A stretch of DNA of 32,293 bases from Gemmatimonadota bacterium (GTDB taxonomy: Bacteria > Gemmatimonadota > Gemmatimonadetes > Gemmatimonadales > GWC2-71-9), in NCBI GenBank assembly GCA_022562295.1, contig JADFPO010000031.1, forward strand, positions 1-32,293. The letters are read 5' to 3'. Positions 25,001 to 31,496 of the stretch are shown in pieces. Position 1 is the first letter of the stretch. Each line of letters opens with the position of its first letter. The position numbers and the translations under genes are program-made. The notes beneath the pieces are model-generated. The model saw only the letters and a list, made by a program, of their open reading frames with translations, made no database searches and was not told the DNA's origin.

Positions 25001-26148
25001 CGCGGGGCGACGCTATCCGACCGCTCACACGACGCGCTGGTCGAGTGCGAGTCCACCGATTCCGCGCCGGTGAAAGCGACAGTGAACTATACGATCGCTT
25101 TCTCGCTCTGCGGGAGCAGATCTACGGCGACGACTATTTCTTTTATTCCGATGCTGATTTGCACCGGCAGTTGATCGACTACTATGCGAGGCGGCCGGAT
25201 TACCGGTTCGAGATGCTCCTGTGCGAACAGCGGGACGGCGAGGACATCGCGCGAGTACTGGTGGGCCGTGCCGGCGATCTGCCGTGGACCTTTTTCGGGT
25301 TCTTCGAGTGTCCTCGTGACTCTACAACCTTCAGTGTCCTCATGGACGCTGCCCTCGAGAGTGCGTACCGGTTGGGTGGTAACACCATTTTTGGCCCCCT
25401 CGATTTCAATTCCTTGCACGCGTGGATGTTCCAATTAGACTCCGAGCCCCGAGAACGGTGGGTCGGGGATCTCTATCATCGGTCGTACTATCCCGCGTTG
25501 TTTCAGCGTGCCGGATGGCGGATCACCCACGAATCGGTATCGGGAGAAGTTCGCCCGGACAGGCAGGCGCAGCTCATGAAGCGCTTCGGCTCGTTTCCCG
25601 ATCAGCTCCGCAGGCAAGGGTTCGAGTTCATACGCCGTGGAGATCTTCCGGATGACGAGCTGGTACACCTGATCTGGAAGCTGGTGGAGGAGAGTTTCAC
25701 GCCCGACCTGCACCGATACGTGAGCGTGGATTACGACTTCTTCCGCGCCATCTTTCGCCCGTTCCTGGCGCGGCTTTCTGACCCGTTCAGCGTGTCCGGC
25801 TTCCTCAAGGATGGCAAGCTGGCGGCGTACGGCACGAGCTTCGTCAATTACATCGAGGATCTGTGCAATGCCGATGGCAGCAAAGTCCGACCGACAAACG
25901 TCGTGCCAGAGCCGAGGCGCTTCAGCGTTTACGGCACCGCGGTCGCCAAGGACCGTCGCGGCAGTAAGCTATTCCCCGGTTTAACAGTGATAGGAGCACA
26001 GCATTCCCAGCGACGGTATGGACATTGTCTCACGTGGCGCCGTACGAGCGTCGCCAATCCCGGCACTGCGAGCCTTCGCGCAATCAGCACGGTCACCAGC
26101 CGGCATGCGACGTTCGGCCGGCCTCTCGTCCAGCTACCTTCGTCCTGA
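24976..26148 (+). CDS. GNAT-like N-acyltransferase
   Basis: A 390-residue protein, last of the operon. The first half (ELYDRFLALREQIYGDDYFF, FSVLMDAALESAYRLGGNTI, GPLDFNSLHAWMFQ, YYPALFQRAGWRITHES) and the second half (FSVSGFLKDGKLAAYGTSFV, FSVYGTAVAKDRRGSKLFPG) look like two GNAT-type domains; the second ends with a plausible acetyl/acyl-CoA loop, DRRGSKLF. An acyl group would be put on an amine, and the pathway produces candidates (the fatty amine or an ethanolamine headgroup). The start ATG lies inside the P450 gene, a 25-base overlap. The far C-terminus (from about residue 345) is harder to judge, and a late frameshift cannot be excluded. Confidence 0.7.
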   Translation: MGKTQRTIARGDAIRPLTRRAGRVRVHRFRAGESDSELYDRFLALREQIYGDDYFFYSDADLHRQLIDYYARRPDYRFEMLLCEQRDGEDIARVLVGRAGDLPWTFFGFFECPRDSTTFSVLMDAALESAYRLGGNTIFGPLDFNSLHAWMFQLDSEPRERWVGDLYHRSYYPALFQRAGWRITHESVSGEVRPDRQAQLMKRFGSFPDQLRRQGFEFIRRGDLPDDELVHLIWKLVEESFTPDLHRYVSVDYDFFRAIFRPFLARLSDPFSVSGFLKDGKLAAYGTSFVNYIEDLCNADGSKVRPTNVVPEPRRFSVYGTAVAKDRRGSKLFPGLTVIGAQHSQRRYGHCLTWRRTSVANPGTASLRAISTVTSRHATFGRPLVQLPSS

Positions 26149-26328
26149 TCGGCGTTGAGCCCCAAGCAAGATGCGGCGAACCGGGTGAGAAGAGCGGTCT
26201 GGCGGAGTGCCCTGGCATAGCCACCGAAGCTTCCTCGGAGGCGGTCGGCTAGTCCTGAGCGCTTCAACCTTCGCCTCGCCGTCACGGCATGGTCGTCGGG
26301 GGTGCCGTGGCGGATTTCGTCCGCACCC

Positions 26329-26837
26329 TCAACGCTCGATTTCGAGCGCCGACGCGATATGCGCACGTTCACCCGGGGTCACCATGTCCCGGAGGATGAC
26401 CTCGCGGACAATTCGCGCGACGAACGTATACCCCCGGTGGTCAGCTGACAGCCAGCGGTCCCACTCCAATTCGTCCAGCGCTGCGGACTCTCGTCGGAGT
26501 TGAGCTGGCCTCTCGAAGGTCGCCGCGATCTCCCCTCTCGCGCCCGCAGCTCATCGCGCCAGGTCGTGAAGTCGAGCCGGATCGATTCGTCTTTCATCAG
26601 CTGGAGCATGGCTTCGAAGACGGTCCCGAGGTTGCCGACGACCGCGACATCGGGTGAGCGGTTCTGCCCAATGAGTGTGTTCTCCATGTCGAGCTGAATG
26701 ATCTTCGTTGCAGCGGGGATCGACCTTCCGAATTTGAGTCGGAAGTCGAGCAGCGCGCCCGCCAGCACGAAGACGTCGCACCGCTCGATCGCCTCCTTGC
26801 GGACGCGGTTGAAGAACTGCGGATCGTCGAAGTGGAG
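26329..26837 (-). pseudogene. TPP-dependent enzyme (acetolactate-synthase-like) fragment, frameshifted
   Basis: The minus strand from 26837 reads FDDPQFFNRVRKEAIERCDV, FVLAGALLDFRLKFG, ATKIIQLDMENTLIGQNRS, then VVGNLGTVFEAML. This is the central cofactor-fold domain of acetolactate synthase/oxalyl-CoA decarboxylase relatives. Near 26540 the sensible reading moves to another frame (EIAATFERPAQLRRES, then YTFVARIVREVILRDMVTP) and stops at 26329; I do not recognise that last part and it may be a different gene. The N-terminal Pyr domain and C-terminal TPP-binding domain are both missing. At 26838 it abuts an SRPBCC fragment on the other strand. Between 26149 and 26328 I see nothing. Confidence 0.65.
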
Positions 26838-27146
26838 CTAGCCGAGGTCGATCTCACCGTCAGGGGCCGCTACCACATTCGCATGAGGAATGCCGAGGGC
26901 GTGGAGTACAACGCCGTCGGCGTTTACCGTGAGGTGGACCCGCCCAACCGGCTCAGCTACACCTGGCAGTGGCAGGAAAAGGAGCACGACGTTGGCGAGA
27001 CGCTCGTGTCGGTGGAATTCAACGACCTCGGCGGTTCCACGGAGGTCGTGATCACCCACGACCTCTTCCCGAACGCCGAGGCCAAGGCAGGACACGAACA
27101 GGGGTGGACCAGTTGCCTCAACCGCTTCGAGGGACTGTTCGCGTAG
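26832..27146 (+). pseudogene. SRPBCC/AHSA1-type protein, 5'-truncated
   Basis: The C-terminal two thirds of an activator-of-Hsp90-like START-fold protein: EVDLTVRGRYHIRMRNAEGV, AVGVYREVDPPNRLSYTWQW, DVGETLVSVEFNDLGGSTEV, HEQGWTSCLNRFEGLF. About 40-50 N-terminal residues are missing, replaced by TPP-enzyme sequence on the opposite strand. The remaining frame has no damage and ends just before a strong terminator, so the truncation is probably recent. The family binds small hydrophobic ligands; function unknown. Confidence 0.75.
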
Positions 27147-27176
27147 CCGATCTCGCTGGCAAGAGGTCCGCACGAG

Positions 27177-27209
27177 AAAAGACCCGGCTGTGCGTCGCCG
27201 GGCCTTTTT
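27177..27209 (+). terminator. Rho-independent terminator after the SRPBCC remnant
   Basis: AAAAGACCCGGC, an 8-base loop, then GCCGGGCCTTTTT. The GC stem is 6 bp and flanking A and T runs can extend it. It sits 31 bases after the stop of the truncated SRPBCC gene. Confidence 0.8.
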
Positions 27210-27271
27210 CATCCATCACGTTGGGGGATTGCCGACCTTCGCCGCCGCGGTGCTCAACCCATCACGCCGCG

Positions 27272-27368
27272 GGCCTCGCCAACGGCCGCGATGTGCTGAA
27301 GAAGCCGCCCCTGGCCGTGATTCGGGAGCTAGCCGAGTAGGGACTCCCGTGGACCAACCGCCCCCCGT
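27272..27368 (+). repeat. Direct repeat copy 2 (permease 3' end remnant)
   Basis: Codes GLANGRDVLKKPPLAVIREL with the same stop as the permease at window start, plus the following GTGGACCAACCG flank. The upstream part of the permease is absent; the sequence changes at 27271. Compared with copy 1, the two mismatches I see inside full codons (AAA/AAG and GCT/GCC types) are silent, and the third (CTG/CTA) is also silent. Confidence 0.85.
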
Positions 27369-27507
27369 ACCGGTCGGACACCGGCGCCGTCACCTATCAG
27401 TCCGATAAGGCGGGCGGCCCTTCAGGGTAGGCGCCTGACGGCGCTTTCGGCAGCCGGCGGAACGTTATCTGACATGCTTTCAAAAGCAAGCCGTGCGCGG
27501 CTGAGCA

Positions 27508-28281
27508 TCAACCTACCACGTCCGGCGGCGCCCCGTCATCATCCGACTCATCCCTATCCGGATCGTCGGAGCCCTCATCCCGGAGAAGCGCGATTCCCGA
27601 CGCGATCAGCGGCACGAGGAGCAGCGTGTCCGTGACGAGTATGCTCGATAACTTGAGGGAACTCGCCCCCTGGGGCGCGACGAACATCACGAGGAAGAGC
27701 GCGGACACGGTCAAAAGCGCCGCGCCCGTCCGGCGAGGCCATCGCCCGGCCGTCCACGCGAGCACGAAGAACGGCGCGACGACGACGAAGCTCATGAGCA
27801 CCCCCAGCAGAAACTCCGCCGTATCGTCTGACTCGCCAATGACGGATGCGATGACGAAAACGGCCCAGAACGAACCGAATGTGAGCAGCACCCGTGACGC
27901 CGTCTTTCGTGCTCCCCAATAGGCCAGCAGTGCACTGAACAGCCCTGTCATCCACAGGATGACCAGGATGAGCATGATCCATTCGGCTGAACCCTCGTTC
28001 GTCTCGCGCCACCGAAGCCCGGAGACAACGAGGACCGTCGCGAGGCCTCCGATCAAGTAGGCATGGTATCCAGCTCGGTGCGCCGCTTGCCGTTGGAACT
28101 CATCCTGATCTTTGAGCCAGCCCAGTTCGCGGAGGATGCCCGGCCCGAACGCCCCTAGCCCCGCCACGACCAGCAGGCCCTCCGCCACGAACATCGAGAG
28201 GAGCACCCCGAGGATCACGAGGCCGCCCGCAATCAATCCGGGAAGTGGAGGTAATCGTCTTCCCTCGGTGTGCTCAGCCAT
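27508..28281 (-). CDS. Hypothetical multi-pass membrane protein
   Basis: A 257-residue protein with about seven hydrophobic helices (for example LIAGGLVILGVLLSMFVAEG, WIMLILVILWMTGLFSALLA, FLLGVLMSFVVVAPFFVLAW) and a highly acidic C-terminal tail (DEGSDDPDRDESDDDG). I do not recognise the family. The start ATG at 28281 overlaps the end of the XRE regulator gene by 8 bases and has GGAGAGGAA upstream; the longer open frame lies inside the regulator. Small XRE regulators of this type are often cotranscribed with a membrane protein that may sense or modulate them, but the function is unknown. Confidence 0.7.
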   Translation of the reverse strand: MAEHTEGRRLPPLPGLIAGGLVILGVLLSMFVAEGLLVVAGLGAFGPGILRELGWLKDQDEFQRQAAHRAGYHAYLIGGLATVLVVSGLRWRETNEGSAEWIMLILVILWMTGLFSALLAYWGARKTASRVLLTFGSFWAVFVIASVIGESDDTAEFLLGVLMSFVVVAPFFVLAWTAGRWPRRTGAALLTVSALFLVMFVAPQGASSLKLSSILVTDTLLLVPLIASGIALLRDEGSDDPDRDESDDDGAPPDVVG

Positions 28282-28504
28282 GGTGTTCCTCTCCTTCGAT
28301 TTCGAACAACACCTCCACGGCGACGCCAAACGTCCGCGCCAGTCGTAGCGCCAGGCCAACGGAAGGATTGTACCGGCCCCTCTCTATGGAGAGGATCGTC
28401 TGCCGCGTGACACCGACCCGATCGGCAAGCTCCTGCTGGGTCATGTCGTGGAGTTGGTGTCGGTGGCGCCGCACATGATTCCGGATCTCATGCCGTGGCC
28501 TCAT
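28274..28504 (-). CDS. XRE-family helix-turn-helix regulator (YgzD-like)
   Basis: A 76-residue DNA-binding protein. The helix-turn-helix is MTQQELADRVGVTRQTILSI followed by ERGRYNPSVGLALRLARTFG, close to the small Cro/CI-like YgzD group, and the tail VAVEVLFEIEGEE is typical. It is upstream of, and overlaps, the membrane protein. The ATG at 28504 lies only five bases after a -10 element, so transcription should begin at or very near the start codon. A GTG ten codons in is an alternative start but would lose part of helix 1. Confidence 0.88.
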   Translation of the reverse strand: MRPRHEIRNHVRRHRHQLHDMTQQELADRVGVTRQTILSIERGRYNPSVGLALRLARTFGVAVEVLFEIEGEEHHG

Positions 28505-28509
28505 ACGGA

Positions 28510-28538
28510 TATGTACAGAGTACTCTACATAATGTCAA
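28510..28538 (-). promoter_or_regulatory. Sigma-70 promoter with internal palindrome, XRE regulator
   Basis: On the minus strand, a perfect TTGACA (28538-28533), a 17-base spacer and TACATA (28515-28510). The spacer contains the perfect palindrome AGAGTACTCT (28517-28526). A repressor bound there would block the promoter, so autoregulation by the XRE protein is likely. From 28540 to 28798 I see no gene. Confidence 0.7.
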
Positions 28539-28798
28539 GTAAACTATACGCGAACAGTCGTTGGAAACGATGATCGAAGGGTTGTTTCGGGCTCGCCTTC
28601 GTCACCGCACCGGTGCAGAATTTCGTGGAGGTTCTCTTTGCGATGACACTGGTCGCGTCGGTTTTCTTGACTGGCAGAACCTGGTGCCAGGCGCTATGCT
28701 ATCCCGGTCGCAACGCAGCGATACACAGTGCCAGACTCGTTCACCTCTCACAATAAGCGGGACCCGCTCAGCAGTATCATCCTTGACAGGAGGTTCAC

Positions 28799-29542
28799 AT
28801 GAGCCGTCTGATCGCTTTTGTCTATGGCACCATCGCGTACGCAGTATTCCTCCTGGCATTCCTCTACGCCATCGGGTTCCTTGGCTACCTCATCGTCCCC
28901 AAGAACATTGACTCAGGAGAGCCTGCCACCCTGGGCATGGCTATTCTCATCAATGTGGTGCTCTTGGGGTTGTTCGCCGTCCAGCACAGCGTCATGGCCC
29001 GGCCGGGCTTCAAGAAGTGGTGGACCGGGTTCGTGCCGAAGTCCGTGGAACGCAGCACCTACGTGCTCTTCGCCAGTCTTCTGTTGCTCTTGCTCTACTG
29101 GCAATGGAGACCCCTTCCCACCGAGGTGTGGAACTTCGAAGGCTCTATCGTCGGGACGATTCTGACGGTCGTATTCTGGACGGGATGGGTCACCGTCCTC
29201 GCATCCACATTCCTCATCAATCACTTCGACCTGTTCGGCCTGCGGCAGGTGTGGATGCGTCTCAAGGATCAGGAATACACAGATCTCGGGTTCCGCACAC
29301 CGGGGTTCTACAAGATGGTCCGGCATCCCATCATGCTCGGCTTCCTGCTCGCGTTCTGGGGCGCGCCGGTGATGACGCAGGGTCACCTGCTGTTCACGGT
29401 CGTAACCACAGCCTACATCTTCGTGGGCATCAAGCTGGAAGAGCGGGATCTGGTGGGGGTCTTTGGGGAGCGGTATCAGAATTACTTGAAGACGGTGAGT
29501 GCGGTGATACCGATGCCGCGGAAGGGTGGCGGCGGGGGTTGA
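28799..29542 (+). CDS. Methanethiol S-methyltransferase-like (MddA/NnrU family)
   Basis: A 247-residue membrane methyltransferase related to isoprenylcysteine carboxyl methyltransferase. Blocks seen: [71 protein letters not shown] and [19 protein letters not shown]; the C-terminal RHP...EE pattern binds S-adenosylmethionine. These match MddA, which turns methanethiol into dimethyl sulfide. About six helices. The ATG is preceded by a strong AGGAGG. Other NnrU/ICMT members share the fold, so the thiol substrate is not certain. Confidence 0.78.
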   Translation: MSRLIAFVYGTIAYAVFLLAFLYAIGFLGYLIVPKNIDSGEPATLGMAILINVVLLGLFAVQHSVMARPGFKKWWTGFVPKSVERSTYVLFASLLLLLLYWQWRPLPTEVWNFEGSIVGTILTVVFWTGWVTVLASTFLINHFDLFGLRQVWMRLKDQEYTDLGFRTPGFYKMVRHPIMLGFLLAFWGAPVMTQGHLLFTVVTTAYIFVGIKLEERDLVGVFGERYQNYLKTVSAVIPMPRKGGGGG

Positions 29543-29543
29543 T

Positions 29544-29633
29544 GAATATCGAATAACGAATATCCAATAATGAATATTGAACGCGCGCCGTGTACTTCGA
29601 GATTCGATATTCTCTGTTCGACATTCGATATTC
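29544..29633. repeat. AT-rich interspersed repeat with inverted 11-mers
   Basis: Three direct units at a 14-base period (GAATATCGAAT at 29544, GAATATCCAAT at 29558, GAATATTGAA at 29572) are followed by two exact reverse complements of the first (ATTCGATATTC at 29602 and 29623). The stretch can fold into a hairpin and starts 2 bases after the MddA-like stop. Its composition is strikingly AT-rich against the surrounding DNA. It resembles the non-coding repeats that gene callers misread as short proteins rich in F, N, I, R, Y and S. Confidence 0.75.
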
Positions 29634-29639
29634 AACTAG

Positions 29640-29804
29640 CCCATGCCCTCATGGCATTGGGCGAGGTCGAGCAGGCGTCGCGGTTGCTCGAGAGCATTCG
29701 TGTCTCGCGGTGTTCTGCTACGGGCGACGTTGCGAATGCCTGAATTCGATCCCATTCGCTCTAACCCGCGATTTCAAGCGTTGCAGGAGCCGAACGGGAA
29801 TTGA
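29640..29804 (+). pseudogene. TPR-type regulator (BTAD or Ser/Thr kinase class), C-terminal relic
   Basis: One frame reads HALMALGEVEQASRLLESIR, then after about 29710 the match moves to a second frame reading LLRATLRMPEFDPIRSNPRF and QALQE before a stop at 29802. The end DPIRSNPRFQAL is a frequent terminus of BTAD-type or kinase-linked TPR regulators, notably abundant in Gemmatimonadota-like genomes. It is 5'-truncated and frameshifted. 29805-29887 holds nothing more. Confidence 0.65.
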
Positions 29805-29887
29805 GACGGACGGTGGATTTCAGATCCAACAGTGCTATGTTCAGTCGCTCCTAGGCAGCGTACGAGTCCCACCCTTTCCCGATCTAC

Positions 29888-31303
29888 ATGGCCGCAGCCC
29901 CCAGACCAGTCAAGGAATTCGACCGCTCGATCGTCGAGGGGCCCATCCCCCGCGCGGTGTGGAGGCTCGCCTGGCCCACCATGCTCCACAACGTAATCGG
30001 CGGGTTACAGGGCATCGTCGATCACGCGATGGTCGGGCACTACGTCGGGTTCACGGGAAACGCCGCCATTGGCGTGTCCTGGCAGATCTTCCTCGTGGTC
30101 ATGCTCTTCATCAATTCCCTGTTCGTGGGAATGGGAGTCCTGGTCGCCCGATTTGCGGGGAAAAACGAGCCGGAGAAGGTCAACCGGACGGTATACCAGG
30201 CGTTCATAACCACGGCCGTCCTTTCCTTCGGCGTCCTCGCGCCGCTCGGGTACTTTCTGTCACCGTCGCTGCTCGGGTTGGTGAACGCGACGCCCGAAGT
30301 TCAAGCCGAAGCGCTGCCATATCTGCGCATCCTGTTCCTGTACAGCATTGGCATGCTGGTGTTCTTCCTGGTCGGTGCCGCCCTCCGTTCCGCCGGCGAT
30401 CCGAAGACGCCCCTGCGTTACGGTCTCGGGTTGACGTTCCTGAACCTGGTGTTCAACGTCATCCTCATCCGCGGCCTGGGACCGATACCCGCCTTTGGGA
30501 CCACCGGTGCGGCGATGGGAACCGTGATGGCCGGTGGGGTGATGATGCTCGTCGCGGTGCACCGGCTGTTCTTCTCCAGTCGCTGGGTGGTGCAGTTCCA
30601 TCGCGGCATGAACTGGAAGCCCGACTGGTCGATCATTCGCTCGCTCTTCCGGTTTGGCATCCCGGCGGGAATCCAGGGTGTGGCGATGAACGTGGCAGGC
30701 GTGATGCTGCTCCGCTATGTCGGATCGTTGGAACACAGCGGGCAGGCACAGGCGGCCTACGCCGTGGGGTACACACAACTCTTCTCGTTGATCACCTGGA
30801 CTTCGGTTGGCTTGATGGGCGCCGCAGCCGCCATCGCCGGTCAGAATCTGGGCGCCGGTCACCCCAATCGGGCAGTCCACGGCGTGCACGTCGCGTCATT
30901 GATCGGTCTTGGCGTCGCCGCGACCGTGGGCGCAATGTTTCTTCTGATCCCGCGCGCGTTGCTCGGCGTTTTCGGTATGGACGATCCGGTGGTCGTGGAT
31001 CTCGGCGTCGAACTGCTCACCTATCTGAGCGTGTCGGGTCTCTTCATTACCGTGGCGCTTTCCTATACCGGTGGCTTGCAGGGCACCGGTGACACACGCA
31101 GCCCGCTGTACATCTCCCTCGTGTCGCAGATCGTCATCCCGCTCGGCATGTGTGCGGTCATCCAAGCGGTGCGCGGACTTAACCCGGGAGACATCTGGCT
31201 GGCGATTCTCCTCGGACACATGACGCGGAGCGTTCTCAGCATTGTGCGGTTTCGCCAGCGGAAGTGGCAGTATATCGAAGTGGATTTCGACTCGGCGCGG
31301 TAA
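29888..31303 (+). CDS. MATE-family multidrug/metabolite exporter
   Basis: A 471-residue inner-membrane antiporter with twelve helices in two halves. Seen: a MATE-style start (PIPRAVWRLAWPTMLHNVIG then GIVDHAMVGHYVG), LRSAGDPKTPLRYGLGLTFL with FNVILIRG, and in the second half GLMGAAAAIAGQNLGAGHPN and YTGGLQGTGDTRSPLYIS. It would expel cationic or drug-like compounds using a sodium or proton gradient. No other gene shares its transcript, and it is framed by two relics of a BTAD/TPR regulator. Confidence 0.92.
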   Translation: MAAAPRPVKEFDRSIVEGPIPRAVWRLAWPTMLHNVIGGLQGIVDHAMVGHYVGFTGNAAIGVSWQIFLVVMLFINSLFVGMGVLVARFAGKNEPEKVNRTVYQAFITTAVLSFGVLAPLGYFLSPSLLGLVNATPEVQAEALPYLRILFLYSIGMLVFFLVGAALRSAGDPKTPLRYGLGLTFLNLVFNVILIRGLGPIPAFGTTGAAMGTVMAGGVMMLVAVHRLFFSSRWVVQFHRGMNWKPDWSIIRSLFRFGIPAGIQGVAMNVAGVMLLRYVGSLEHSGQAQAAYAVGYTQLFSLITWTSVGLMGAAAAIAGQNLGAGHPNRAVHGVHVASLIGLGVAATVGAMFLLIPRALLGVFGMDDPVVVDLGVELLTYLSVSGLFITVALSYTGGLQGTGDTRSPLYISLVSQIVIPLGMCAVIQAVRGLNPGDIWLAILLGHMTRSVLSIVRFRQRKWQYIEVDFDSAR

Positions 31304-31310
31304 CCCGCCG

Positions 31311-31462
31311 CGCAGCATATCGCGGCGTTGCAGGCCCGCCCGCTCGTCGAGAGCGAGGTATACGAACAGCGCCGCGCGCTTGGGCTGGAGCGCTATGGGT
31401 AGGCCGTCACGCGTGATGAGCAGAGGGCCAAGCACAGTGCCCACCGGGATCCTTGCACTCAC
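31311..31462 (-). pseudogene. BTAD/SARP-type regulator, N-terminal relic
   Basis: On the minus strand, VGTVLGPLLITRDGLPIAL, QPKRAALFVYLALDERAGLQ and RRDMLRGG match the winged-helix N-terminus of BTAD/SARP regulators (usual form: LGG..L.RDG.PV.LQPKR.ALL.YLAL, then RRD.LL). The match ends at about 31311, next to the exporter stop; the frame stays open but is only a shadow of the exporter gene. The rest of the regulator is missing. Confidence 0.65.
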
Positions 31463-31496
31463 TCTCTATACCGCCCTACCGCCCTACCGCCCGTCG

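Noticed and set aside
27430-27450. Small hairpin GCGCC-TGAC-GGCGC as a terminator
   Set aside because: Stem of only five base pairs and no proper T-run on either strand.
29590-31092. A 500-codon plus-strand open frame
   Set aside because: It is a shadow of the MATE exporter in another frame: rich in R, G and H, no domain, and it starts in the AT-rich repeat.
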